A stretch of 64,000 nucleotides of DNA from Athripsodes cinereus. Its lineage: Eukaryota; Arthropoda; Insecta; Trichoptera; Leptoceridae. The translations under genes and the position numbers were made by a program. Below are positions 9,623 to 20,247 of this stretch, piece after piece (within the stretch, counting starts at the first letter, position 1; the number at the start of each line of letters is the position of its first letter). The stretch is from NCBI GenBank assembly GCA_947579605.1, contig OX388314.1, positions 24,810,000 to 24,873,999 on the forward strand. The letters run 5' to 3'. The notes below the pieces were generated by a model. That model was not told where the DNA came from and did no database searches. It saw nothing but the letters and a program-made list of their open reading frames with translations.

Positions 9623-11056
9623 CCGTCAAACCTGGCAACTTTGCCACTTTAGCATAGAATAAAAAGTTTGAAGACATTTTTTGAAAAAAAATTGTATCAA
9701 GAGGTACATAAAAATCTTTTCATATATGTTGTGTATATTATATGAAATACAACCGTTGTCGTGAACAACCTCTATTTGTTTTTGGTTAATTTTTATTACA
9801 CAAAAAACATAAGTGGCAAAGTGAACCTACTCTTCCGGTAAGATTGCCATGCATCAATTTGATATGAAATTATGAGTTTGCCACAGAAAAAAAAAACTCA
9901 TTATTCCATTACACGTATACACAACAACAAAAAACATATCCTTCACTATATTTTGCACTGGTAATACCATATTCCATTAATGTGGCAAATTCACCAACCT
10001 GTTTTAGAATCTTTCATACTAAGTAGGAAAAATTTTCAGGGTTATCAAGTAACAAAATCTTAATTCTTTTTATTTTTTTTAATTGACTTGGCAGAAAATT
10101 AAATACTTACAAAAAAAAATTGGCTTAATTATATTTCGTCTAGATCGAGATTTACACAAAAATAGTTAGTACCACTTTCCTGGTGGTTTATTATTAAACA
10201 AATGCTCCATATTATTCTTTTTTAAAAATTGAAATACAACTAGACGTAAATCTAACCGAGTCAGAGGAGACCCAAAATCAGCTGCTACGATGATAACTTC
10301 GACAATTTTTTTTTCTTGTGATTCCGAAAGTCTTTGTTGACCTCCAGGTTTTCGGCAATGTTTATTTTTTACTTTATTTTCGATAGTTCGGCGAGGAATG
10401 TGGAACCTTTTTTCCGCTTCCAGTGACGAAATTTGTTTTTTCCTGACCAAATCTACTGCCACTTCTAACATTTCTGGGGAGTAATTTTTGTAAACTCTGC
10501 TCCCTAGTATACGTCTGCTCCACTCTGCCATTTTCTGAAAATACACTGACAAGTAAGTTCCTGTACAAAACGTATTCAATAAAATATTTTAATATCTACT
10601 TATATTTTTGTGACAACCCTAACTCTCAACAAAACATGGCAAAGTTGACATAACTAATACTTTGTTTGGAGTTGGTGAATTTGCCAACACCAATTCTGAC
10701 CATTATCTAGCTCACAGAGAAACATATTGTTGCACATTTAGTAAAAGAACATGATTAGAACATCTAATTAAAATTTGACTTACCAATACAAGGTTTTTCC
10801 TAAATATTTTTCAAAAGTTTCTGAGCACATTTTTTTTTCACTCATCACAGGACAAAAGCAACCATTAAATAACTCATGACAAAATAAAACTGGGTTGCCA
10901 TTAGAAAATAAGTGTTGTCATTTAAATATTCAATTTTACTAGAAAGTTCTCAACACCCTTCAAAAACGACATATAAACGCATAATGAACTATTTTACATC
11001 GTAAGATGGCTCATGGCAAAATCAACAACCCATGGCAAAGTTGCCAGGTTTGACGG
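9623..11056 (-). mobile_element. Pogo-like DNA transposon, non-autonomous, TA target duplication
   Basis: Perfect 24-bp terminal inverted repeats begin CCGTCAAACCTGGCAACTTT at 9623 and end as the reverse complement at 11056; TA flanks both ends. Tc1/mariner/pogo elements insert at TA. Inside, on the minus strand, is a helix-turn-helix N-terminal part of a pogo/Tigger-type transposase but no DDE domain. Many subterminal TGGCAAA motifs accompany the ends. It sits inside the LARD-like element. Confidence 0.85.
10166..10579 (-). CDS. HTH_psq/CENP-B-like N-terminal fragment of a pogo-type transposase
   Basis: The 137-residue frame has the first DNA-binding helix-turn-helix of the pipsqueak type: NYSPEMLEVAVDLVRKKQIS then EAEKRFHIPRRTIENKVK (about residues 35-75). 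It is followed by LSESQEKKIVEVI, FGSPLTRLDL and, at the end, NNKPPGKWY, which corresponds to the start of the second HTH linker in this family (F-N-PG-W). The DDE catalytic domain is missing, so the protein could bind DNA but not transpose. It might act as a repressor or be inert. The real initiator is probably the Met in QKMAEWSRR (about residue 17). TIRs of the host element surround it. Confidence 0.7.
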   Translation of the reverse strand: MNTFCTGTYLSVYFQKMAEWSRRILGSRVYKNYSPEMLEVAVDLVRKKQISSLEAEKRFHIPRRTIENKVKNKHCRKPGGQQRLSESQEKKIVEVIIVAADFGSPLTRLDLRLVVFQFLKKNNMEHLFNNKPPGKWY

Positions 11057-11712
11057 TATTGATTATTATTTGTAATAGAACGTTCCAGAACTTCAGTCAA
11101 TGTTTGTAATTCGCTTCACATCTAAATATGCCTTTCTTATTTGCAAAAACTGTATTTAATTATTTTAATATTATTATAAAACGTTCAAAAACTTCAAATG
11201 ATATTTATTTTCCACTAACTGTTCATTACCGTTTTTATTTTAAACTTTTGTTGGAGAACGAAACATCGCGTTGCGTGTTTTTGTTTTTTGACGACCGTGT
11301 GTGTTAAGTCCTTATAGAATTGAACTGTGTCGGCGGCGCGCCGTGTCGTGTCGAAAAATTACGTTGAAATAACGTTTTTGCGGTGGCCATCTTGGACACT
11401 TTACAGAGTTGAAAATTCGATTGAGTTATCACATATCAAAACTAATTGTATTTATTTTTACACTGAATTTAACACTATGAAACCAAACCTTGCCACCACG
11501 TTGAAGGCGTCAATTATGTGTACCATATTTTATGTAGACATTTTCCATATTTCTTCACAACTTCTTACTATACTTCCCTCCAATACTTTCTCTGACTCCA
11601 GTCCACCTTTTTATACATTGTCCAGCTAATTCAGTCGGAAGAACTTGAGTCTCAGGTCAGGGATAATTGTAGAGTTGCTTAGGTTGGTTTCACAATCAAA
11701 AACAAACAGTTA

Positions 11713-12693
11713 CAGAGGTGTGCAGATTATTAGACTCAAACAAAAATTTATAATTTTTTCGTATTGTATGCTAAATTTTGGTGGCAATTTACAATTTAAC
11801 CGCAAATTTATTGTAAATTTATATCAAATATATTTACTCATATATAATAATTATAAAAATAATAAGTTGACATTGTTTTTTTTTGTATCTGGCACCCATT
11901 AAACGACTGACCTGTAAAAAACTATCATTCGCAATTTGGAAGCTGTCAAGTCTGGATTGCTATTCCGTGGTTTTAATTAAAATTATTTTACAAGTTTTTG
12001 TTCTATTTTACTTTACATTGATTACTTTAGTTACTGTTTACATTTATTTACATTTTTACACATTATATACTGAATTAATGAACTGATATAAAATTTTGAA
12101 GTCATGGGCAAGTTGAGTGATTTTTCTTCGAGAAAAGTGGGGCAAGTTAAAGTTTTATTGACTGAAACTGATTATTCGCAGCGGATAATAGCGAGTAAAA
12201 TCAATATATCCCAAAAATCAGTCAGCAGAATAAAAAAATCTCTTCAAGAAAATATCACATACGGGAGCAACCGAGTAGGAAATTGCGGCGCAAAGTCAAT
12301 CTTGACCTCCAGATCGAAAAGAAAACTAGTTTCCATGTCGCTGAAGAATCGAAAACTCACTTCGAAGGATTTAAGTTACTGAATCAGGGAAGAAGGAGTA
12401 AATATAAGTGCCTGTTGCGTGAATAGAACACTTGTAAAAGAAGGGTTACCAGCTCAACGTCCTAGAAAAAAGGCTAAAATCACACCAAGAATGGAAAAGC
12501 AACGCTTTATTTGGGCTAAAAATCTGGAACCCATGACTGGAATGGATTGGGATAAGGTGCGAATTAAATATAACATGATTAATTTACAAAAGAGTTCAAA
12601 AACATGATAATTATTTCATGGTATAGAACTTCCGTGATTTATGCGTCAAAACGTAAAAAAATGTGTTTGAGTCTAATAATCTGCACACGTCTG
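11713..12693 (+). mobile_element. Tc1/mariner-type element with 30-bp TIRs and TA target duplication
   Basis: Terminal inverted repeats of 30 bases (11713-11742 and 12664-12693) differ at one position. The left begins CAGAGGTGTGCAGATTATTA and the right end is its complement with a C for G. TA lies at 11711-11712 and 12694-12695, and the empty site is visible in the other LTR. At 981 bases it is shorter than an intact Tc1 (about 1.6 kb). It holds only the N-terminal half of the transposase. Confidence 0.92.
12104..12607 (+). pseudogene. Tc1-like transposase, N-terminal remnant
   Basis: ATG at 12104 opens a paired-like HTH: MGKLSDFSSRKVGQVKVLL, IIASKINISQKSVSRIKKSL and a GSNRVGNCGAKS hook, followed by a second HTH-like segment ending at TSKDLSY, where TGA interrupts. 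After about 12 codons the frame resumes as RTLVKEGLPAQRPRKKAKI and RFIWAKNL, the Tc1 linker leading to the first catalytic Asp. The sequence then leaves the family at MDWDKV. The central and C-terminal catalytic domains are deleted. It can encode no recombinase. Confidence 0.75.
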
Positions 12694-13138
12694 TAAATTA
12701 AACGAAAAACATTTATTGATAGTTCAATTATTACAATGTCCGGTTCGGCACAAACACACACGCAAATTTACATATTTCACAAGTACTTAATATTATACAA
12801 CAAGTTCTACTTAAATTAATCAAGTTATTTATCACTATGTACAGTTTATATTGAGACGGGTTTCAATTATTGTTTAACACTTTTCTAACACAATAGTTAT
12901 TTTATTTTCGTTTCGGCCGCCACCCGACTCGATGCGCCGGGTAGCAGCGACCGAGGCCAAGAGACAAGTGAAGTTGGTTACAGATGGTCAACAAAGAGAA
13001 TTTTAACGGAAGTCAAAACAGAGTTTAAATTAATTTTAGCGGGATTCTTTCCTTCAAAAAAAATCAAATGGTAACTAAGTAAATTTAATATGGAATACTC
13101 TAATAATTATCTACTGTTATTTTTAACTACGACACTAT

Positions 13139-14927
13139 ATAAAATTGATGTACGGTTGATGACACTTATGGAAGATGCATTCATAATGGGGATATTGTCT
13201 GAAGGAATACAATTCCCGCTGAAGGAAGCTCGTATTTCTAGGTAGTTCAAAGATTCTCTGTAACACTGCGACATTGTGACGCATGAGGATTTTTGTTGTA
13301 TCCTCCATGCTTATGAATAAGCCCAAAAAAAGTATCAAGTGATCTTGCGAAATCCTGTGTGTAGAAATGTAGTCCATTTCACGCTGTTCAACCACATCCA
13401 CTTGCAGGCTTTTTAGGCTTTCAATGCAAATTAGAGCACCAATGAAGCCAATTCTATTAATCAACTCGACAATGAGTTTTTTGTTATATTAACAATAATT
13501 CTGCGATTTCTGTTCTTTTTCTTTATGATTCGCCTCTTCTGTGTACATTTTTAACTCTAAAATATAATCTTTGACATTATCAATGAACGAAAGCACTGTT
13601 TCCTTATTTTTTACCCTTAAAAGTGTGATTTGCTAGAATTAAAAACATCAAAGAAATCATTCATTGACTTAATGAAAGTGTCAGTTCCGTTATAATTCAC
13701 AGAACAGATTTTTCAACTCATCGCTACGGAGCATTAGAGCTTTAGCCACACTGTTGCTAAGTAATTGTGTTAACCATATTTACTTTCATTATTTGATTTC
13801 GTAAATGTATATGTCGTGATGTAATTTTTTTGGCAAAATTGAGACCTTCTTTTAACCGTAATTTGTTTAGATTTATAAGTAATTGCCATCTTATTTCGTT
13901 GTCATCCTTATCGAAAAACACTTTCTTGTTTTCGAAAGTGTTTCTTATCATTTTAATAATATGACATGGGTCAATAAAGATGTACACATTATCATTTGTA
14001 TGTGTTTTTTTGGAGTCCAAATTGGTTTAGTATGATTTTTAATTGTGCAATTTATACACTTTTTCGTTTCCGATACACAATCCTTTGTATGATGCTTCTT
14101 AGCACATTTTCCACACTCATAGTTTCTTTTTTACACTCATGTGCTTTGTGGTTAAATTGTATGCATTTGATTTGTTTTATATTTAATATGTCCCTACTCT
14201 ACTAATACCAGTAAACTTTTTACTGTTTGGAGAGTGAGAAAAAAAAATTGTTACTTATTAGATATATTAAGGTAATGAATTAAACTTATTGTTATAGTTT
14301 GTCTTATGTACTTAAATAAGTAAATAAAAAAATAAACTCAAACCCCAAAATTTCAGCTGCGTTTAAATTTGTTGGACAACTATCAAAGGTCAGACTTACA
14401 ACAGTCACACCAACCTCATGGCATTTAATCAGGCATCCCTTAATTAATTTTACCTTTGTGTCTGACCTTATGGTATAGTGCAATAAGGAAATACCCCACA
14501 GGTATTTTCTAATTTTCCGTTAATGATATGATCATAAAAGTGCTTGAGTTACAGCAGTTTCTTTAACTTCCCCCTCCTGTGGTTCCGCTCCGAAATTCAC
14601 AGTGTCTATTTTTTTATCGTCGTTGAAAAATCTCTGCTTTCTTATTGACATTTCGTCACAAGCCAATGAACGCATGAGTTTGCTTCCATTTAATTCACTT
14701 TTTAGCTTTAAATCATGGAAAGCTTCTTCTGTGAACCCAGGCTGTGCATCGATTGCTCCATACCACTGAATCAGTGTTCTGGGATGGGGAACGTCCTTTT
14801 CAAATACCTGTCTTACATATGTATATGCTGCGAGCGAATAATAATGCAAAGTAAACGCACATTTTCGCAAAGCAGGAGAGTACTTAACTCCACTGGGATA
14901 TTTACCTTTGGAGATTCTTTGGTACAA
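13139..14927 (-). pseudogene. P-element-like transposase, N-terminal and central part (P-like copy 1)
   Basis: Several minus-strand blocks in the correct order match P/THAP9-type transposases. At 14927-14532, YSPALRKCAFTLHYYS and CDEMSIRKQ contain the first catalytic Asp region. A block around 14470-14350 has VVSLTFDS. At 14020-13757, VYIFIDPCHIIKMIRNT is the conserved DPCH-K-RN block. At 13464-13139, ISQDHLILFLGL is the SQDHLE-FF block. The blocks are separated by frameshifts, stops and short AT-rich gaps, so this is a pseudogene. The C-terminal end lies at 5251-4862, displaced by an LTR-element insertion with a 4-bp target duplication. No THAP domain could be recognised upstream of 14927. 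Confidence 0.75.
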
Positions 14928-16158
14928 CTGTAATATCTCAGCCTTTGATATTAAGTTTAATTCAGCCGTCTTACCTACAGCGTGATTATTTTTTTATGAT
15001 GAGCGTCTTATTCTTTTTTTTTAAGTCCTATTTTGTCGCTGCACCCGTTTGGAAGTCCTATTTTGTGACGTCAAGATATGCTCTCATTAAGGGAGGGGTT
15101 CCCACTACTTACTCCTGGATGTTTCAAGAACATCAGTTCTCATGTCATCCAGACAATCTAGAGCAAAACTTTCTTTTTATCAAAAAGTGGACTTGAGGTT
15201 GTGGGAGAATTGAAATGCTCCCTTGATGTACCCTTGGTAGAAAATCTCACACTTATTTTTTCGGCCATTTAGTTTGTAGCAGCATGACTTAATATCGGTT
15301 GATCATCAGCAGCGTTTTTCAGCGTTTATGGGATAGTTCATTATGTCTTTTTAACAACATTTCGGCCCATCTTGTACCCGGCAAGTTGTTTCTAAATTGT
15401 GGCACATTTACGCCCTTATCTAAATTATTTTAAAAAAATACATTTTCACAATTTATCTTAAATCAAAGGTGGTAATTGGAAAGCCATATTTGTATTTCAG
15501 GAAAAATGCTTTGGCGCCCAGGTAGGTGATTTCACTTTGTTATTTTGGATTGCTATAAGTTTTAAACTTATCGAGTTTCTTGGGATTTTGTATTTTACTG
15601 ATGCTTCTCGCTGAGTTAACTCCTTGCTAGCAATGTCAGCAAGACACAATTCCATCTACCGGTCCATATACGACTTGTAAGGACGCCGTCCTAGCTTCAT
15701 TCTTGAATTATTTTCTTTCGACATAATAATATCTACAATAAAATAGGTTCTTCTTAAATTATTTGAAGTCAATGTATGGAATTGTTGCTTTTTGGTTGTC
15801 ACTCACATGAGAAACACCATACATGTAAACACTTTTTCTAATAATTATTATAACATACTTACCTGAAAAATACATCGCCAAAAGATTTATGTTTTGTTAT
15901 CAATTTATTCTGAATAAAGGTAATCAGATGCAGTATGACTCACAAAAACGCTCGTCAAACTGAAGCAAAGTTGTTTGAGTACTAGTTGCTCCTCTTATTC
16001 ACTTATATCAATAGATGGCTATAATTACATAAAAAAATATATTTTTGTTCTTTACGTATTTGGGCATAGGTGGGTAGGTACTAGGATCATAGTTGGGAGG
16101 TTTTACGGTATATCGTGTGGGTATTCGTTTCTTAAAAGATTAGCGCTCGGGAATCAAA
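14928..16158. other. Intergenic, degraded transposon DNA, no gene recognised
   Basis: Frames are short and interrupted in all six phases. A GC-richer patch near 15040-15140 gives no family match that I can defend. It may be the upstream part of the P-like unit. Confidence 0.4.
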
Positions 16159-16440
16159 TCAGCGGTGAGTGCCAACATAGCCCACGTCTTTTAGTGTATT
16201 GAACATAAAAACGAAATCAGCTGTTTGTTCTGTGGATGCTGCAACTAAACCAAACAAGCGAAAATTTCTGTCTTGATCGGTGGTTCCGACAATGAGTACA
16301 GGAAAATCTTGCCAGATCAGTTTATACGTCGCATCAATTCGAATAACTGTGCAATTACATGCAAGGCTTAACAAGTATTTAGTAGAAACCATAAAACGAA
16401 AACTAGGATCGTTGTCATTATCAGAAATTTCATATGACAC
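16159..16440 (-). pseudogene. MULE-type transposase fragment
   Basis: About 90 residues on the minus strand show the first catalytic region of Mutator-like transposases: SFRFMVSTKYLLSLA, IRIDATYKLIWQDFPVLIVG (the DATYK block with the first Asp) and DRNFRLFGLVAAS. The family is a cut-and-paste DDE transposase. Flanking DNA gives no continuation, so the copy is a fragment. Confidence 0.7.
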
Positions 16441-16961
16441 AATAAAAACAATGTGGATGTCTTCTGGTATTTGCGAATGAAATATATGTATTAAGTCGCA
16501 CTTTCAATTCTCCCAGACTAATGGTGGAAGATCCATATTTTGTTTACACAGACCAATTAGGTAAGTTCTCAGTTGCGGCATAGTAGGTAAATGCAGTCCT
16601 TTTATTTTTGTTAGAGCATTCGTAATAAAGCATTTTTGAACAGAGTAAACTGTTCTTTAAATTATTTTTTCCTGTGATATGCTACAAAACAGTTTTGTTC
16701 TTTTTTTATACATAAATGAACCTTACATTTATCACACAAGAAGTGAGTCTTTTGGTTGCATAAATTATTTTGCACCGTTTTCCTTCTTTATTATTATCTA
16801 AAAATGGCATATGATCGACCCTATCATTTTGCACTTCTGGAATTGGCTTCACTTCATCGTCGAGTCTTTTACTTTTATTCTCAAAGAAACTGGTATCGCT
16901 GGGACGTCCAGCTTTTCTTGCATATTACAACTAATAATGAGAAGATTTGGCGATCAATCTT

Positions 16962-17580
16962 TCATTTTCTGTTGGGTTGCTTTAAGTTGTGTGGCAGCAT
17001 ATGGACTACGTCAAAATACATTAACAATAGTTTTAATTTTTTTGTTATTTCGTCAGTCTCTTTTTGACCGCTTTGCGCTACTAAATTAATGCTTTGCGCA
17101 AAACATCTCCAATAACGCCATTCTCCCAGTTTTTTTACTGCGATCATGTTAGCTGCATTGTCTGATACTATGACAGCAATTTTATTGGAAATGTTCCACT
17201 CTGCGAACACGCTTTTCATTTTATTACATATTTTTTCGGCTGTGTGCCTTTCTGTGAATGAAAGGCATCCCAGTAGATTAGTGAAAAGCTTCACGCACTC
17301 GCTTTCTTCAACAACATAGCGAAAAAATTGTCGTTGCAACTTGTCCAACTGTCAACAGTAATACAAACTGCATAGGCACGCTCCAAACTTTGTTTGACGA
17401 CTTCGCAAACTACATTATATTGTGCGGGGATGAGACTCGGGGACACCGTCTTGCGGGTTGTTATCTGGTATGATGGATACAATAAATTCATAACTTTTTT
17501 AAATTCTTGGCCTTCAACAATAGTTAATGGATTTTATTTACATATCTATTTCTGTATGAGGTACAGGGGAGCAGTTTCCT
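16962..17580 (-). pseudogene. hAT-type transposase fragment
   Basis: Minus-strand frames in two phases match the middle of hAT (BED-finger) transposases in order: LTIVEGQEFKKVMNLLYP, RKTVSPSLIP, VCITVDSWTS (first catalytic Asp region), SFTERHTAEKICN, VSDNAANMIAVKK and RCFAQSINLVAQ (corresponding to the CFAHTLNL block). A frameshift separates the two phases near 17291-17348. The C-terminal dimerisation region is not visible. The fragment ends at about 16960. Confidence 0.75.
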
Positions 17581-17770
17581 TTACCCAAGAAAAATGAATT
17601 CGTGTTACATCCATCAACGAACTCTCTAGTTTCAACATAGCCGGGATGCACTGCATCATGCAGAAATTCTGCTTAATTTGAAATCTGGAAAGATACTTTT
17701 TGTGTCCTTGGTGCATTCCTTCCAAGAAAAGTGACTCAGAGACAATTTTTTTAAACACGTATTCCACCAA
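17546..17770 (-). CDS. Unrecognised open frame upstream of the hAT fragment
   Basis: There are 74 codons with no convincing family match. It partly overlaps the start of the hAT similarity in another frame, so it may be a chance frame or the N-terminal part of the same decayed element. Confidence 0.15.
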   Translation of the reverse strand: MVEYVFKKIVSESLFLEGMHQGHKKYLSRFQIKQNFCMMQCIPAMLKLESSLMDVTRIHFSWVKETAPLYLIQK

Positions 17771-18044
17771 TTTTTAAAATCTTAAATATTTTCTATTTTA
17801 ATTGGTTCAACTTTGATAAGGTATAAATATGTACACTTATCCGGGTACAATTAAATAAAAAAGATTTATTTGAATTAAACAAGTACATACAATGAATAAA
17901 CAATCACGAATTAGGTATTAAAGGTGTGACAAATACAATCCAACTGACACTGACTGAGTGCGCGTTATCTACTTTATAGTAAATTCCATGGGAATGGAAT
18001 GTACAATTGTTGTTGTTAAAGTCATGACTGTATATAAGGAGGTG

Positions 18045-18272
18045 TCATGTTACATAAGTGAATACCAAAGGTATGTGTGTGTACACAGTACATAACTGTA
18101 TATAATATCTCTCTACCACCTTCACTACTTTTAATACATCGTCTGAGGCCGATACAAAGCCTCTTTTGTAATTTAAATTCACTAACTTGGAGTAATTGTG
18201 TCTTCCGCAATATGAATGCTCCGTGTGTGACAGTAACAACACTTCATTACACGTCACACAATCCACCATCAA
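18045..18272 (-). pseudogene. P-like transposase C-terminal fragment (P-like copy 3)
   Basis: A 75-residue minus frame has a C-x2-C pair (CVTCNEVLL), YSKLVNLNYKRGFVSASDDVLKVVKVVE and so resembles the C-L-K-GG-L-PS-DV-E block of P/THAP9-type transposases, with the GG pair degraded. Only this block is present. The assignment rests on pattern alone. Confidence 0.45.
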
Positions 18273-18279
18273 AGAATAT

Positions 18280-19141
18280 TTTCTTGCAACAAATCCAGAA
18301 ATATAATAGGTATAATGTGTCTTCTAAATTTTCATTTTCTAATATTGAACAATAATATCCAGATGCATAAGAATCCATCGCTTCCCCATTTATGATGAAA
18401 ATTTCTTGAGGGAGAAGATCAGTTGTGCCATCTTCGTCTTCTTTGAACTTTTGATACTTCTACTGAATTTCAATTTACTGCCAACTGAATTATCATCTAG
18501 CGCAAGACAGTATGCCGCAGTTTATGGAGAAATATAATTTTTTAAAAGTATCTGCTTAAACGCAGATTTTTATTGGAAGACACTTAGATTGTTGTTAGAG
18601 CCAAATCTTTTTCTTATTCTACTGAACAACAATTCTAAATGGTCCTTTGAAAACTTATATTGTCAGAAGGTATTATTGTTACCTAACATTAATCAATAAT
18701 TCTTTAGCGATAGCGAGTACCGATTTCACAATCAAACCAAATCCTAAAACAAATGTTTTTTTGGACCTGAAAATAAAGGCAATGCCTTTCTCTATCTTTT
18801 AATGAAAAAATGTACCCCACTTGTTCAAAGTTTTTTCTAAAAATCCTAGATCTTTTGCAAATATTGTTTTTTTTTTTAAAAACCTTTGCTAAAAAGGACT
18901 CCTGGAGTTGAGAAAGTCAAAAATCCTGTCAACAACTCTGATAAAATTTATTGTTTCACCACTATGTTCAAAATCTTGAACTCCTTGGTCTTTTAAAATT
19001 CAGTTGCATCTGCAACAGAAGAACTCGGTGTCAGCAGCCAGTTTCACCTTCATTTTGTTTTTCCCATTCCATGTGGGTTTTTGAAAGCTTGTTGGCAAAT
19101 TTCAATGTCAGTGAGTTTTGAATTTCATGCAACATTTAAAT
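18280..19141. other. No gene recognised; AT-rich
   Basis: Several short runs resemble degraded coding DNA on the minus strand, but all are cut by stops. No repeats or inverted ends stand out. Confidence 0.4.
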
Positions 19142-20130
19142 CTACTTTCTTTGTTTTGTTTTCTGAAAATTTCTTTTATTATTTTTGTTGGGAGCATTAC
19201 GTTCAACTGGAAGCAAATAACTCTTGCTACTTTCCAGAGCTTTCAAATTGTTTACCAATCTCTTCGCTGTGGATATGGCTAATTTAAAATGCTCATCTGA
19301 AGAACAGTTCTCTACTGTTTGCAATGCGAATTGCAAAGCGCTGACTGCTTCATTCTATAAAGAAGCGGATGGAACCCCTTGAAGCTCATTTTCAATTACT
19401 GTTTTCTCTCTTTTTAATTCATTTGAGAAATCTTCTATTGATTGATGTTCGGGTTCATTGTCAATTTGTCAATTTTTTTATTTCAAACCAACGACGTGAG
19501 CTTGTTTACAAAAAATACATTTTACGGCAAACTCTGGACAGTTACAGTTAATTAGATGGTAACGAAAATTGCATTCCAAACATTTCATATTGCACAAATT
19601 ATCCATATCTATATCCATTTCTTTCGCTTCATAAACAGCTTCACGTTTTGTAAATGATGGGACATACCACAACTTCTCTTCAGCTTGAACAACCAATATA
19701 TCATAAAAAAATTTCGACTGCTACCTTACGTGAATTTCTTAAAATTACAATTTTTTTGCTTAATTTTCCCCTTTGGATGGAAGATAGACAATTCTTCAAT
19801 TTCTGTTGTAAGGATTTCATTAAACTATGAATTGCTTTATTGAGCCTACCTCCACATATACCCTTTAAATCTGAATTATATTTCAGACCTTTACGCCAAT
19901 GTTCAGAAACCATATTTGTATTAATATGGGCCTCTAAAGGTTGGCACGCTGCCCATAATGGGATCCTACTTTCATAATGTTTTTCAAAGTATTCCCAAAA
20001 GCTTGAAGTTTCTTCATTTTAATATGTGTATTTGGAATCTAGAAGATTTTGAAAAAGATTGACGTCGACTTCATTAATTAAACTATTTAAATGAAATGAA
20101 ATAAATTTTATTTCTTCACAACAAATAATT
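19142..20130 (-). pseudogene. MULE transposase C-terminal part with SWIM zinc finger (MULE A)
   Basis: Read on the minus strand, the order is: FHLNSLINEVDVNLFQNLLDS, then WEYFEKHYESR and LWAACQ with INTNMVSEHWRKGLKY (about 20000-19860), then KAIHSLMKSLQQKL. After a stop comes a SWIM-type zinc finger at 19620-19500 (CNMKCLECNFRYHLINCNC). The tail with DEHFKLAISTAKRLVNNLK at 19336-19200 closes it. These are the conserved blocks downstream of the catalytic core in one MULE family. The upstream half (catalytic Asp region with WHVKRAW) lies at 21271-21065, beyond a viral insertion. Confidence 0.7.
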
Positions 20131-20247
20131 GAACAAAGTTTTTTTCAAAAAATACACCTCAAATAAAACAAAGCAATAATATTAATCACGTAGATATTCC
20201 AATGTAGTGAAGAAATTACACTGCCTCACTAGATTTTTAATCTGTTC

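Larger units (their letters stand above)
5256..13134 (-). mobile_element. 7.9-kb non-autonomous LTR retrotransposon (LARD-like) with CTAT target duplication
   Basis: Two direct repeats of about 635 bases (5256-5893 and 11517-13134, the latter interrupted by a Tc1-like element) bound the element. Each begins TGT and ends ACA on either strand. The flanks are CTAT (5252-5255) and CTAT (13135-13138), and beyond them the two halves of a single P-like transposase continue. On the minus strand the right repeat is followed within a few bases by TGACGCCTTCAACGTGG, which resembles a primer-binding site, and the LTR carries AATAAA in this orientation, so the minus strand is probably the sense strand. 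Apart from the nested pogo element the interior (about 4.2 kb) has no protease, RT or integrase. It would need enzymes from a related autonomous element. Confidence 0.85.
11517..13134 (-). repeat. LTR (5' copy) of the LARD-like element, interrupted by a Tc1-like element
   Basis: The sequence is collinear with the other LTR at 11517-11712 and again at 12696-13134. The 981-base interruption has TA duplications and 30-bp inverted repeats. Without the insert and duplicated TA this copy is about 635 bases. Differences from the other LTR include a T/C at 11657, a G/A change just after the insert, two changes in the GC-rich patch and a shorter A run. Confidence 0.85.

Noticed and set aside
14945..15196. 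A THAP domain upstream of P-like copy 1
   Set aside because: I looked for the C2CH pattern on the minus strand and did not find it; frames are broken.
18022..18355. Plus-strand and second minus-strand frames at the P-like C-terminal fragment
   Set aside because: They overlap the better-supported minus frame in other phases and contain no recognisable blocks.
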